64,000 nucleotides of DNA from JAKLIX01 sp964605655 (GCA_964605655.1 CAZSDK010000019.1:15197-79196); one strand, 5' to 3'; counted from the stretch's first letter, positions 22,426 through 31,614 are shown. Notes: generated by a model from the sequence alone, not told the origin. Program-made: numbers and translations.

Positions 22426-22845
22426 ATGAGATTCCGCCTCAACCATTTGCGTCCCCTGATCTATTTCATCCCCCTGGCTTTCTTGCTGGTAAGCTGCAGT
22501 AAAGCCCAGACCCTGGTGAAGATACTGGGTACCTGGGAGATGGTGAACGTGACCGATGTCGGCTCCGAGATAGGAGAAGACTGGGTTTTTGACGTCGATG
22601 ACATCATGGAGATACACCAGTACTATAAAACCAACCCCGATACCCTTATCTCCCGTTGGCAGGGCAGGTACCAGGTGAATATCGACGTGTATAAAAAATA
22701 TGTGGACATCTACGGTTTCAGCGGAGGAATGGATTATATGAACACCGATTGGGAGATCGTAAAATCGAACAACGACGTGCTCATCCTGGTCAATGACCGG
22801 GAGAATGGATTACTGATCAAAGAATTTGTTAAGAAGCATTTCTGA
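22426..22845 (+). CDS. Small lipoprotein, lipocalin-like, function unknown
   Basis: 139 aa from ATG 22426; the upstream TTG-initiated frame adds six residues before the signal and is rejected. The signal peptide ends in LLVSCSKAQ, a good lipobox with Cys at about position 24, so the mature protein is a lipoprotein. The remainder (ILGTWEMVNVTDVGS, DTLISRWQGRYQVN, IVKSNNDVLILVNDRENGLLIKEF) has the alternating pattern of the small lipocalin-like beta-barrels common in Bacteroidota. No catalytic residues can be named. It stands between rfaE2 and radA on the same strand. Confidence 0.75.
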   Translation: MRFRLNHLRPLIYFIPLAFLLVSCSKAQTLVKILGTWEMVNVTDVGSEIGEDWVFDVDDIMEIHQYYKTNPDTLISRWQGRYQVNIDVYKKYVDIYGFSGGMDYMNTDWEIVKSNNDVLILVNDRENGLLIKEFVKKHF

Positions 22846-22920
22846 AAGACAACCGTGCCGGATGATACCTCCCGGCTCTCATAGACCTGACATTCACTGT
22901 TTTAGAAAACAAAGCCTGAT

Positions 22921-24285
22921 ATGGCAAAACAGAAAAGCATCTTTTATTGCCAGAACTGTGGCACTCAGTCGTCCCAGTGGATAGGAAAATGTCCGGGCTG
23001 CCAGCAGTGGAACACCTTCGTGGAGGAGATCATTCACAGGGAAGAAGAAGGAGAGACGGAGATACCGCTCAGCAAAAAGGTGGACAAACCTCAGGCTATC
23101 CTTGACATCACGGCAAGGAAGGAGGAGCGGATAGACAGCGGGAACCAGGAGCTGAACAGGGTCCTGGGAGGAGGACTGGTACCGGGGTCCCTGGTACTGG
23201 TGGGTGGGGAGCCGGGCATAGGGAAATCGACTCTGATGCTCCAGGTCGCCCTGAATATGAGCCCTTTGAAGATCCTGTATGTCTCCGGTGAAGAAAGCGA
23301 CCAGCAGATCAGGATGCGTGCCGACCGGCTGGGAGTACACAATGAGGCTTGTTATATACTGTGTGAGACCGAAGTAAGGACCATCTTCCAGCACCTTGGT
23401 GAGTTGAAACCCGACCTGGTGATCATCGACTCCATCCAGACCCTGACGACCCGGGCCATCGATTCCTCGGCAGGGAGCATCTCCCAGGTCAGGGAATGTG
23501 CCTCAGAGTTGCAGCGATTCTCAAAGCTCTCCGATGTCCCCGTCGTCCTGATAGGCCACATCACAAAAGATGGTACGCTGGCCGGTCCGAAGGTGCTGGA
23601 ACACATGGTCGACACGGTGCTTCAGTTTGAAGGCGACCGTCATTACGGTTACAGGATACTGAGATCGATGAAGAACCGTTTTGGCTCCACCTCGGAACTG
23701 GGTATTTATGAGATGCAGGGCAACGGGTTGAGGGAGATCAGTAATCCAAGCGAAATCCTGATCAACCAGACCGAAGAAGACCTGAGCGGCGTGGCCATAG
23801 GTTCTACCCTGGAGGGGATGAGACCCATGCTGATCGAGACCCAGGCCCTGGTGAGTACGGCAGCCTACGGCACCCCACAACGATCCTCCACCGGGTTTGA
23901 TCTCAGAAGGTTAAGCATGTTGCTCGCCGTGCTCGAGAAAAGAGCAGGAGCCCGTTTGGGCAATAAAGATGTCTTCCTCAACCTGGCAGGAGGCATTAAG
24001 GTCGACGACCCTTCCCTCGACCTATCTGTAGTCGCAGCCATACTATCTTCGGGTGAAGATATTCCCATCGACAGGAAAAGCTGTTTTGCAGGGGAGGTGG
24101 GCCTCTCAGGAGAGATCAGGCCGGTGAGCCGCATCGAACAGCGTGTCTCTGAGGCCGAGAAACTCGGGTTCAGGAAGCTCTATCTTTCTTATTACAATAA
24201 TAAGAGCCTCGACATCTCCCTGCAACACCTTCAGCTGGTGCCCGTCAAAAAGCTGGAAGACATGCTTTCCCTGCTGTTCCAGTGA
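22921..24285 (+). CDS. radA: DNA repair protein RadA
   Basis: 454 aa, full-length RadA/Sms. Domains in order: N-terminal zinc finger with CQNCG and CPGCQ (residues ~10-31); RecA-like ATPase with GGEPGIGKSTL (Walker A) and LVIIDSIQT (Walker B); the RadA-specific KNRFG motif (SMKNRFGSTSELG); and a C-terminal Lon-protease-like domain (GNKDVFLNLAGGIKVDDPSLDL) that lacks the catalytic Ser. RadA drives branch migration in recombinational repair. No operon partner is evident; tRNA-Ser follows on the same strand with its own promoter. Confidence 0.97.
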   Translation: MAKQKSIFYCQNCGTQSSQWIGKCPGCQQWNTFVEEIIHREEEGETEIPLSKKVDKPQAILDITARKEERIDSGNQELNRVLGGGLVPGSLVLVGGEPGIGKSTLMLQVALNMSPLKILYVSGEESDQQIRMRADRLGVHNEACYILCETEVRTIFQHLGELKPDLVIIDSIQTLTTRAIDSSAGSISQVRECASELQRFSKLSDVPVVLIGHITKDGTLAGPKVLEHMVDTVLQFEGDRHYGYRILRSMKNRFGSTSELGIYEMQGNGLREISNPSEILINQTEEDLSGVAIGSTLEGMRPMLIETQALVSTAAYGTPQRSSTGFDLRRLSMLLAVLEKRAGARLGNKDVFLNLAGGIKVDDPSLDLSVVAAILSSGEDIPIDRKSCFAGEVGLSGEIRPVSRIEQRVSEAEKLGFRKLYLSYYNNKSLDISLQHLQLVPVKKLEDMLSLLFQ

Positions 24286-24331
24286 GAAGGAAAATTTCTC
24301 CAAAAAGATTTCGCAGAAAGAAAAAAAGCCG

Positions 24332-24339
24332 TACTTTTG
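24332..24339 (+). promoter_or_regulatory. -7 box TACTTTTG for tRNA-Ser
   Basis: Exact TAnnTTTG match 45 nt before the tRNA. A 6-bp inverted repeat TACAGT/ACTGTA at 24354-24370 lies in the precursor leader. Confidence 0.5.
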
Positions 24340-24383
24340 CCATTCTTTTAAAATACAGTCATTTACTGTAGTCAGAGGAAACC

Positions 24384-24471
24384 GGAGAGATGGCCGAGTG
24401 GTCTAAGGCGCACGCCTGGAGAGCGTGTATACGCCAAAAGCGTATCAAGGGTTCGAATCCCTTTCTCTCCG
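24384..24471 (+). tRNA. tRNA-Ser (anticodon GGA)
   Basis: Acceptor GGAGAGA pairs with TCTCTCC, and G is the discriminator. The anticodon stem-loop CACGC CTGGAGA GCGTG gives GGA. A long variable arm (TATACGCCAAAAGCGTA) is present, as expected for tRNA-Ser. The T arm is AGGG TTCGAAT CCCT. No CCA is encoded. Confidence 0.95.
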
Positions 24472-24549
24472 CAATAAATGAGAAGATCTGAACGTTCTTA
24501 CTTTCTTCTCAGTACCCTCAGAAAGATGGTTTCTTTTGAATAGGCAGTT

Positions 24550-24768
24550 ATGGGTAGCGGAGGTTCTTTGGCGGGAAAAATAATGCTGTACTTTGGATTT
24601 GTGATGGTGGTGATTTACCTGGGACTGGGCATCACCCTGATGTTCTTCAAAGTATTCACTTATATCCCTAAAGAAATTAAATCGATTTTTGGATTCTTCT
24701 TCTTTGTATACGGTGCCTTCAGACTGGTGAGAACCTGGCAGCAATACAAAGAGATGCGTGAAACCTGA
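24550..24768 (+). CDS. Small membrane protein of the ExbBD-TonB neighbourhood
   Basis: 72 aa with two hydrophobic segments (IMLYFGFVMVVIYLGLGITLMFF; SIFGFFFFVYGAFRLVRTW) joined by a short KVFTYIPKEIKS loop. The ends are charged, so it is an inner-membrane two-helix protein. The stop is 5 nt before the next start, and the following genes (PstS-like lipoprotein, TPR protein, exbB, exbD, exbD, tonB) run in the same direction. Its position and spacing suggest a part in the same envelope function. I know of no defined activity for it. Confidence 0.75.
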   Translation: MGSGGSLAGKIMLYFGFVMVVIYLGLGITLMFFKVFTYIPKEIKSIFGFFFFVYGAFRLVRTWQQYKEMRET

Positions 24769-24773
24769 TCATC

Positions 24774-25721
24774 ATGAAAAAACACAGCCTTACCTCTGTT
24801 CTACCCCTGATCCTGATCCTTTTCTCCTTCTCTGCCTGCAACGGAGATAAGAAGCAACTCGATGAAACGCCCACCCGCGGAAACATCAGGATTGGCGTCG
24901 AAGAATCTTATAAGCTTCTTCTCGACACCGAAATTTCAACCTTCCAGTCACTATACACCTATGCGGTTATCAAACCCTGGTATAAGCCGGAAGCAGACCT
25001 GGTGGCCGACCTGCTCGCCGATTCTGTTCGCATGATCGTCATTTCCAGGGACCTGACCAAGGAGGAGAAGGATGTGCTCCTGACAAAATCATTTGTGGCC
25101 CGTTCTACCAAGATCGCCCACGATGCCGTGGCATTCATCCTTAATAAAGATAACCCCGACGAAAAGCTTCGCTATGATCAGGTCGAAGGGATCATCACCG
25201 GCAAAATCACGCAGTGGAAACAGATCGATCCGTCCTCAAAGCTTGGTGATATCTTGGTGGTATTTGACCATAACAAATCAGGGAATTACCGGTTCCTGAA
25301 GGAGATGTTCCTGAAAGACCAGAAGCCGCCTGAGAACCTCTATGCAGTTAACAATAATGCAGAGGTGATGAACTACGTGAAAGGGAAGACCAATGCTATC
25401 GGGGTGATAGGGCTCAACTGGGTCAGTGATACCGATGACACTATTTCGCACCAATTCCTGAAGGAGATTAAAATAGCCGCCATCGGGCAAAAGGGCGATA
25501 CCGAAGGGATAGGGGAGTTTAAAAAACCCTTCCAGGGATACCTGGCCGAAGGCTCCTATCCCTTCAGCAGGGAGGTTTATGGCATCTGCCGTGAATCGTT
25601 TGCAGGTCTTGGCACTGGTTTTGTTAGTTTCCTTGCAGGCGATGTGGGGCAACGTATCATACTGAAATCTGGACTGGTACCTGCCACCATGCCGGTAAGA
25701 CTGGTCGAGGTGAAAAAATGA
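24774..25721 (+). CDS. PstS-like substrate-binding lipoprotein
   Basis: 315 aa. The signal peptide ends LILFSFSACNGDKK, a lipobox with Cys near residue 22. The mature part is a type II periplasmic binding fold of the phosphate-binding family (RGNIRIGVEESY, MIVISRDLTKEEK, HDAVAFILNKDNP, GIITGKITQWKQID, and FDHNKSGNYRFLKEMF at the ligand loop position). No pst transporter genes are near, so it is probably not a simple phosphate uptake subunit. It sits between the small membrane protein and the TPR protein ahead of the ExbBD-TonB genes. Its stop overlaps the next ATG (ATGA). Confidence 0.82.
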   Translation: MKKHSLTSVLPLILILFSFSACNGDKKQLDETPTRGNIRIGVEESYKLLLDTEISTFQSLYTYAVIKPWYKPEADLVADLLADSVRMIVISRDLTKEEKDVLLTKSFVARSTKIAHDAVAFILNKDNPDEKLRYDQVEGIITGKITQWKQIDPSSKLGDILVVFDHNKSGNYRFLKEMFLKDQKPPENLYAVNNNAEVMNYVKGKTNAIGVIGLNWVSDTDDTISHQFLKEIKIAAIGQKGDTEGIGEFKKPFQGYLAEGSYPFSREVYGICRESFAGLGTGFVSFLAGDVGQRIILKSGLVPATMPVRLVEVKK

Positions 25722-27427
25722 CAATGAAAATCACACAGGAGATGCAAGCTAAGTTCAAAATCGTAAACCCGTTCATGCTCACCTGCCTGGTGCTGACCGC
25801 ATTTTCCGGCCTGGTCCGGGTTAGTGCCCAGGACCTCAGCACGGCGCTTCGTAAGACAGAGAACGAGCAATTCATCGACGCCAAAGCCATTTATGAAGCT
25901 CTCATTATCAGGGAACCCAACAATGGCGATAACTACTACTATTTCGGCATCAATTACCTGAAATCTTATTTTACCGACTCAACCAACATCGTTTACCGCG
26001 AGGTGTCCGATAAAGCTACTGAATTGTTTCAGAAAGGGATACAGGTCGACTCGGCCAATCCTCTGAACTTTATCGGAATGGGAAAACTAGCACTGCAGTC
26101 GGGAAACATTGCACAGGCCCGCAGCTACTTTGACAAAGCGGAATCGCTGCTTCCGACGAAAAACAAAAAGGTGCCCATCGCTCCCGAAAAACATGTGGGA
26201 GTCTATCAGAAGATCGCCGATGCCTACCTGAGGTCCCCTGCAGGAGATACAGCCGATGTTTTTCCTTACCTGCGGAAAGCTGAAAAACTGGATAAGAAAA
26301 GCCCTGAAACCTACCTCATACGCGGCGACGCTTACCTCTTTCTCATCAACGACGGCAGTAACGCCATCGTCAATTATAAAAGAGCCCAGGACCTGGACCC
26401 CACCTCAGCTAAGGCAAAACTGAGGCTCGGACAACTGTGGGTCAGGGCCAAGCGACCCATGGATGCACTGGGATACTACCAGGAAGCCATCAGCATTGAC
26501 TCCACCTTCGCTCCTGCTTACAGGGAAATGGCTGAGCTTTACCGTATTGCTTCCCAGTACGATAACGCCCAAAAGATGTACAAGAAATTCCTCGACCTCA
26601 ACCAGCAGAACCTTGCTGCCAGGGTACGTTATGCCTCCTTCCTCTTTCTTAGCAAAAACTATAACGAAACCATCATACAATCGAGGGAGATACTGCAGGT
26701 CGACCCGCTGGATTATAACTTCCTCAACCGTCTTGCCGGATATTCCTGTTATGAGACCAACCAATTTGAAGAAGGAATAACTTTCATGGAGACCTTCTTT
26801 AAACAGACCAAACCTGATAAAATCCTGGCCTCCGATTATAGCTATTACGGGAGGATCTTGTCAAAACTGGGAAAAGATTCACTGGCCGTCATACAGTTCG
26901 AAAAAGCCATCAACATCGAGCCCGACAACGTCGAATACCTCTCTGATGAGATATCCTCCTTTAATAAGATGAAGAAGTTCAACGAGTCGGCTGCATTGCT
27001 CGAGAAGAAGATCGCCTTGCTGGACCCTCCCTCTTATACCGATTATATGAACCTGGGCAAGACTTACTATCAGGCACTGAACTGGGGGAAATCTGACACC
27101 GCTTTTATCAAAGTCATAGAGTTGAAACCTGAATATATACAGGGATATTTCTGGCGTGCCAGGGTTTACTCCAGCAAAGATCCGGAGACCAAGGAAGGCC
27201 TGGCCAAGCCTTTTTATGAGACCGTCATCGAGAAAGCCGTCGTCGATTCGGTCAAGAACTCCAAAGAACTCATCGAATCGTACCGTTATCTTGCGTATTA
27301 CTATTTTAAAAATAAGAAATGGTGTGAGTCATTGGATTACTGGCTCAAGGTAGAAGCCATCGATCCGAAGGACACTACGGTGAAGGATGCTATTAAGGAC
27401 CTGAAAGCCAGGTGTCCCAGAAAATAA
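25718..27427 (+). CDS. Tetratricopeptide repeat protein, exported
   Basis: 569 aa; the start at 25718 overlaps the previous stop, and an alternative ATG at 25724 would shorten it by two residues. An N-terminal hydrophobic segment (NPFMLTCLVLTAFSGLVRVSAQ) indicates export. The rest is at least ten TPR-like helical pairs, for example AIYEALIIREPNNGDNYYYF, DALGYYQEAISIDSTFAPAY, YKKFLDLNQQNLAARVRYA, SLAVIQFEKAINIEPDNVEY and LDYWLKVEAIDPKDTTVKD. Such proteins serve as scaffolds. It is coupled to the PstS-like gene and lies 129 nt before exbB, from which it is separated by a promoter. Confidence 0.88.
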   Translation: MTMKITQEMQAKFKIVNPFMLTCLVLTAFSGLVRVSAQDLSTALRKTENEQFIDAKAIYEALIIREPNNGDNYYYFGINYLKSYFTDSTNIVYREVSDKATELFQKGIQVDSANPLNFIGMGKLALQSGNIAQARSYFDKAESLLPTKNKKVPIAPEKHVGVYQKIADAYLRSPAGDTADVFPYLRKAEKLDKKSPETYLIRGDAYLFLINDGSNAIVNYKRAQDLDPTSAKAKLRLGQLWVRAKRPMDALGYYQEAISIDSTFAPAYREMAELYRIASQYDNAQKMYKKFLDLNQQNLAARVRYASFLFLSKNYNETIIQSREILQVDPLDYNFLNRLAGYSCYETNQFEEGITFMETFFKQTKPDKILASDYSYYGRILSKLGKDSLAVIQFEKAINIEPDNVEYLSDEISSFNKMKKFNESAALLEKKIALLDPPSYTDYMNLGKTYYQALNWGKSDTAFIKVIELKPEYIQGYFWRARVYSSKDPETKEGLAKPFYETVIEKAVVDSVKNSKELIESYRYLAYYYFKNKKWCESLDYWLKVEAIDPKDTTVKDAIKDLKARCPRK

Positions 27428-27479
27428 TTACACTCGTTCTAAATAATCAGCGGGTTCCTGATAATTCGAAATTATATTC

Positions 27480-27487
27480 TATTTTTG
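27480..27487 (+). promoter_or_regulatory. -7 box TATTTTTG for exbB-exbD-exbD-tonB
   Basis: Exact TAnnTTTG match, 70 nt before ATG 27557. The operon can therefore be transcribed separately from the upstream TPR gene. Confidence 0.5.
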
Positions 27488-27556
27488 CACTTCGCTGAAA
27501 TCTTTAAAACATTAATAATCAAAACATCAGAATCATTCATTTAATTGTTTACACTT

Positions 27557-28387
27557 ATGGACAAGAAACAAAAGCAAAATGATGGACAAAGCCTGGGGAA
27601 CGCAATGCGTTCATTGTTCGCCACCGGCACCATCCTGATTTCATTGATCATTGCCATTTTGATCTTCAAATTCATCATGGGTAACCCCGTGAATTTTGAA
27701 GGAGGCAACCCCGCAGGTCATCCCAAGCCCGGAAACTTCCTGGCCATGGTTTACAAAGGCGGATTCATTGTACCCATCCTGATCACCCTGATCCTGGTAC
27801 TGATCACCTTCTCCATCGAGAGATATGTGACCATCCTGAAAGCCAAGGGCAAAGGTAGGATCAATGTTTTCGTCAAGAGACTGCAGAACCTTCTGATCGG
27901 CGGACAGATTAGCGAAGCCATCACTGCCTGTGACAAACAGAAGGGCTCGCTGGCCAATGTGATGAAAGCCGGTTTGATTAGGTACAAAGAGTTGGAAAAT
28001 GATCCCAACCTGGAAAAAGATCAGAAGATCATTGCCCTGCAACAAACTTTTGAGGAGGCGACGGCCCTGGAACTTCCCATGTTGTCGAAAAACCTGGTCA
28101 TTTTGTCAACCATTGCTTCCATCGCCGTGCTGTTCGGTCTTTTGGGAACGGTACTTGGTATGATCCGTGCTTTTGCCGCTCTGGCTTCTGCCGGCTCCCC
28201 CGATGCCCTCGCCCTGGCAACCGGTATTTCTGAAGCTCTGATCAACACTGCCTTCGGTATCGGCGGTTCGACCATCGCTATCATCATGTACAACTTCTTC
28301 TCAACCAAGATTGACCAGATGACTTACAAAATCGATGAAGCTGGTTTTAGTTTGATTCAGACTTTTAACGCTAATGTTAAAAAGTAG
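27557..28387 (+). CDS. exbB: MotA/TolQ/ExbB proton channel family protein
   Basis: 276 aa from ATG 27557; the TTG-initiated extension to 27545 is not needed. Three membrane segments are visible: SLFATGTILISLIIAILIFKFIM, GGFIVPILITLILVLITFSIERYV, and the long C-terminal pair LVILSTIASIAVLFGLLGTVLGMIRAF and ISEALINTAFGIGGSTIAIIMYNFF. The last carry the conserved Thr and Gly residues of the ExbB pore. A cytoplasmic domain lies between. It is the first of four genes encoding the proton-motive-force transducer for TonB-dependent outer-membrane transport. Confidence 0.94.
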   Translation: MDKKQKQNDGQSLGNAMRSLFATGTILISLIIAILIFKFIMGNPVNFEGGNPAGHPKPGNFLAMVYKGGFIVPILITLILVLITFSIERYVTILKAKGKGRINVFVKRLQNLLIGGQISEAITACDKQKGSLANVMKAGLIRYKELENDPNLEKDQKIIALQQTFEEATALELPMLSKNLVILSTIASIAVLFGLLGTVLGMIRAFAALASAGSPDALALATGISEALINTAFGIGGSTIAIIMYNFFSTKIDQMTYKIDEAGFSLIQTFNANVKK

Positions 28388-28441
28388 CCGTTCTTTCGGT
28401 AAGGAAATTGTAAACCGCCTCTTGGCTTAAAAAGCACTGCC

Positions 28442-29068
28442 ATGCCAAAAATTAAAATGCCGGTTAAATCTCCACACATAGACATGACGCCTATGGTGGA
28501 CTTGTTTTCCTTACTATTGACCTTCTTCATGCTGACTACCTCTTTCCGTCCGCAGGAAGCTGCCATCATCGATACCCCCTTCTCGGTGTCAGAAAAGCAA
28601 GCTCCTGATAATGACCTTATTACGGTATTTGTTGATAAAGACAACAAGATATTCTTTAACATGGACAATGGTAAAGATACCACTACCGAATACCGTACGG
28701 ATCTGCTCAAGCAAATGGCAGAGAGGTATAACGTCAAGTTTGATGCAAAAGAAATCGATAAATTCTCCAAAATGAATTCCTTCGGGATGCCGATTGCCAA
28801 CATAAAAAAGTGGCTCCATGCTGACGACCCGAAGGTTAAGGAAGCACTTCAGGTTGGTATACCCACCGACTCCGCCGACAACCAGTTGGCCATGTGGGTC
28901 AGGTATGCCCGTCTGGTGAACCCACGCGCCGAAGTAGCCATCAAAGGTGACGGCAACGCCGATTACAAGGTGGTGAAAAAGATGATGGACCTGCTCCAGG
29001 AGAATAAGGTCAATAAGTTCAATCTGGTTACCAACCTCCAGAAGGAGGATGCCAAACTGGAAAAGTAA
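28442..29068 (+). CDS. exbD: Biopolymer transporter ExbD (first copy)
   Basis: 208 aa. It has a short cytoplasmic N-terminus, then DMTPMVDLFSLLLTFFMLTTSF with the proton-carrying Asp at the start of the single membrane helix, followed by a periplasmic domain. The periplasmic part is longer than in proteobacterial ExbD (about 140 aa) and ends in VAIKGDGNADYKVVKKMMDLLQENKVNKFNLVT, the typical ExbD C-terminal fold. Two different ExbD paralogues in series are usual in Bacteroidota. The gap to exbB is 54 nt and to the second exbD 32 nt. Confidence 0.93.
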   Translation: MPKIKMPVKSPHIDMTPMVDLFSLLLTFFMLTTSFRPQEAAIIDTPFSVSEKQAPDNDLITVFVDKDNKIFFNMDNGKDTTTEYRTDLLKQMAERYNVKFDAKEIDKFSKMNSFGMPIANIKKWLHADDPKVKEALQVGIPTDSADNQLAMWVRYARLVNPRAEVAIKGDGNADYKVVKKMMDLLQENKVNKFNLVTNLQKEDAKLEK

Positions 29069-29100
29069 GCTCTTCAATCACAATTAATACCTGAGAAATT

Positions 29101-29742
29101 ATGGGTGAAATCATTGAAGCTGATAAAAACGAAAAGGGTGCAAAGCGAAGACCAAAAAAGCATTCAACCAACATCGACATGACCCCTATGGTCGACCTGA
29201 TGTGTTTGTTGATCACTTTCTTCATGCTTACCACCGCTTTCAGTAAACCCAAAGTGATGGAAATTACCATGCCTGAAAAGACTGAAGATACGGCCAAACC
29301 GAAAGATGCGCCTAAAATCGCAGCCGACCGTACCATCAACATCCTCATTTCAGGAGATGATAGGATCTACTACTATATCGGACTGGCTAACATCAACGAA
29401 CCTCCCCTGCCTGCCCTGATTAAGACTGATTACAGTGCCAACGGAATACGGAAATTCTTGTTGGAAAAGAATGAAAATGTCTTCAAACAGGTAACCGACC
29501 TTAAAGAAAAGGTGATCAAAGGAGAACTACTGATGGCTGACTCGACACTGAACCTGAAAATAAAGGAAATAAAAAAATCAGATAAGAAGTCTCCCATCAT
29601 CCTGATCAAAGCCGACGATAAAGCCAAATACCGTAACATTGTCGATATCATCGATGAAATGGCTATCTGCAACATTGCCCAGTATGCCGTGGTCGACATT
29701 GCACCGGTTGAATTGAAAATGCTGGAAACAGCTCCGAAATAA
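29101..29742 (+). CDS. exbD: Biopolymer transporter ExbD (second copy)
   Basis: 213 aa. A lysine/arginine-rich cytoplasmic start (KNEKGAKRRPKKHS) is followed by NIDMTPMVDLMCLLITFFMLTTAFSKP with the conserved Asp. The periplasmic domain ends in SPIILIKADDKAKYRNIVDIIDEMAICNIAQYAVVDI. Its membrane segment is close to that of the first copy, but the periplasmic part differs strongly, so the two probably form a heteromeric ExbD pair in the ExbB pentamer. That is inference. Confidence 0.93.
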   Translation: MGEIIEADKNEKGAKRRPKKHSTNIDMTPMVDLMCLLITFFMLTTAFSKPKVMEITMPEKTEDTAKPKDAPKIAADRTINILISGDDRIYYYIGLANINEPPLPALIKTDYSANGIRKFLLEKNENVFKQVTDLKEKVIKGELLMADSTLNLKIKEIKKSDKKSPIILIKADDKAKYRNIVDIIDEMAICNIAQYAVVDIAPVELKMLETAPK

Positions 29743-29783
29743 TCCTGTCAGGTGTATCGTTAAACTATTAAACATCGCAACCA

Positions 29784-30566
29784 ATGGCCAAGGAAATTGA
29801 AAAAGCAGAAAGCCTGGATGAGATCGTATTCGCCAACAGGAATAAAGAATATGGAGCGTACCAGATCCGTAAATCTTACCCTAAGTTTGTGAACAGGTCT
29901 GCCAGCATCGCTATCCTGTTAATCCTCATCTCCGTGGGGGTGCCTCTCATCGCCAGCTACTACAACCAAAACCGCCTGGTGATGGAAGACAAAACGGTGG
30001 CTGCCGAAATGATGGACCTGAACAAACCACCTGAAGATGCCCCGCCCCCTCCTCCTCCTCCTCCCCCGGAAGCACTCGAACAAAAAGTAAAGTTCACTGC
30101 TCCAGTGGTTGTGGAAGATACGGTAGTGGAGACGGACGTACTCAACCAGGACGACCTGAAAAGTCAGGTTACCAACGTAGCTCTGACCGAAGACGATTTC
30201 AAGGTGGAAGAAAAGGAGGAAGTAAAAGTCATTGAAGAAGAAGACAAGACTCCTATCTTCACCGTGGTGGAAGAACAGCCTGCCTATCCGGGAGGCGACG
30301 AAGCCCGTCTGAAGTTCCTCCAGGAAAATATCGTTTATCCACAGGTGGCTAAAGAAAGCAATATCTCCGGTACCGTTTATGTTTCCTTTGTGGTCGACTC
30401 TAAAGGAAGAGTCACCGACATCAAGGTGTTGAGAGGTATCGGCGGTGGCTGTGACGAAGAAGCCATCCGCGTGATCAAGCTCATGCCCAACTGGCATGCC
30501 GGAAAACAAGCCGGTAAGCCGGTCAGGGTGCAGTTCACCATGCCTATTAAGTTCACGCTGAACTAG
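29784..30566 (+). CDS. tonB: Energy transducer TonB
   Basis: 260 aa. The N-terminus contains the Bacteroidota-type segment SLDEIVFANRNKEYGAYQIRKSY, then one membrane helix (ASIAILLILISVGVPLIASYY). A proline-rich linker (nine consecutive Pro after PPEDAP) and an acidic Glu/Val-rich stretch span the periplasm. The C-terminal TonB domain runs from YPGGDEARLKFLQENIVYP through GTVYVSFVVDSKGRVTDIKVLRGIGGGCDEEAIRV to PVRVQFTMPIKFTLN. It transmits energy from ExbBD to outer-membrane receptors such as the one at 57730-60192. It is the last gene before a strong terminator. Confidence 0.95.
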   Translation: MAKEIEKAESLDEIVFANRNKEYGAYQIRKSYPKFVNRSASIAILLILISVGVPLIASYYNQNRLVMEDKTVAAEMMDLNKPPEDAPPPPPPPPPEALEQKVKFTAPVVVEDTVVETDVLNQDDLKSQVTNVALTEDDFKVEEKEEVKVIEEEDKTPIFTVVEEQPAYPGGDEARLKFLQENIVYPQVAKESNISGTVYVSFVVDSKGRVTDIKVLRGIGGGCDEEAIRVIKLMPNWHAGKQAGKPVRVQFTMPIKFTLN

Positions 30567-30601
30567 TTCACCATTAACTTTCAATGACAATAAACAAAGA
30601 G

Positions 30602-30625
30602 GGCGTCCAAAAGGTCGCCTTTTTT
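30602..30625 (+). terminator. Rho-independent terminator after tonB
   Basis: GGCG-T-CC, loop AAAA, GG-T-CGCC, followed by six T. It lies 36 nt after the tonB stop and closes the operon. Confidence 0.8.
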
Positions 30626-30675
30626 GTTATATAGAGCTTTTACTGATATGATTTTTGTTTCAGTTTGAGAGGTCT

Positions 30676-31614
30676 CTAACTTTCAGTATGGGGCTTTCTT
30701 CTTAGGTACCGTTGACGATAAAAGATCAGGCCCATCATTAGAACAGTGAGGCCCAGGCTGATAAACACCTCCAGCCAGGCCGGATTGGCACCTGCCTCGT
30801 TATAGTCCGTTGTAATCACTCCCCTGGTAAATAAAAAAGCCATCACCACGGCACTGAGGTTGTTTACCAGGTGACCCGCAATCGCAATCCAAAGGTTCCC
30901 TGACCATACAAATGTATACCCAAGCATTAGGCCCAGTACCAGCCTGGGAAGAAATCCGTAAAACTGGAAATGCATGGTGCTGAACAACAGGGAGGAAATG
31001 ATCACACCCCAGTGGATATTCCTTGTCCAGTCCCTGAAAAGACGGACCAGCACACCCCTGAACAACATCTCCTCACCCAGGGCTGGCAGGACGGCGATCA
31101 TCAGGATATTGACGCCAAAACCCGTCCAGCTGCCCGTGTCGAGAAAAGCCCTGGTCAGAACCTCCGCCTGGTCCTCCGATTCTTTCATCCAGGTTTCAAT
31201 ACTATGGAAGAATGATGGTAGCTGCAACCTCAGATTCAGGTCGATAAGCCAGCTGATCAGAGGCATCGACACCAGGATCAGGCAGCAGCTGATCAGGAGT
31301 ACCCAGCCGTCGGGCCGACGGTGAGCCAACAGGTAAGAAGCTATTTTTCCGTCTATCACATAAGCATAAAGAAGCGCAGGGAAAATGAACATCCCCAGCT
31401 GACTGATCACCTGGAAATACTTGAACAGGGGAAGAATAGCCGGATTGTCAAGGTTTTCCGCATTCAGCTGGTCAAAAAAAGAATAACCGAAAAATGGGAT
31501 GCCGACAATAAAACCCACGAAAACAGTCAGTAAGTATGTGGTGAACATGATCATGACCAGGATCAGCAACTTACTGAAAGGCGACAGGTTGATAAACAGA
31601 GGGCTCCTGTTCAT
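30676..31614 (-). CDS. CPBP family intramembrane glutamic endopeptidase
   Basis: 312 aa from ATG 31614. The longer frame back to 31977 runs antisense through dusB and is rejected. It is a membrane protein with about eight helices. The Abi/CPBP motifs are all present: PALGEEMLFRGVLVRLF (EExxxR), then SSLLFSTMHFQFYGFLPRLVLGL (FxxxH) and WIAIAGHLVNN (HxxxN). The two Glu and two His form the intramembrane active site known from Rce1. In bacteria such proteases have been linked to bacteriocin self-immunity and to processing of membrane peptides; substrate here unknown. It is divergent from dusB with only 67 nt between the starts. Confidence 0.88.
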   Translation of the reverse strand: MNRSPLFINLSPFSKLLILVMIMFTTYLLTVFVGFIVGIPFFGYSFFDQLNAENLDNPAILPLFKYFQVISQLGMFIFPALLYAYVIDGKIASYLLAHRRPDGWVLLISCCLILVSMPLISWLIDLNLRLQLPSFFHSIETWMKESEDQAEVLTRAFLDTGSWTGFGVNILMIAVLPALGEEMLFRGVLVRLFRDWTRNIHWGVIISSLLFSTMHFQFYGFLPRLVLGLMLGYTFVWSGNLWIAIAGHLVNNLSAVVMAFLFTRGVITTDYNEAGANPAWLEVFISLGLTVLMMGLIFYRQRYLRRKPHTES

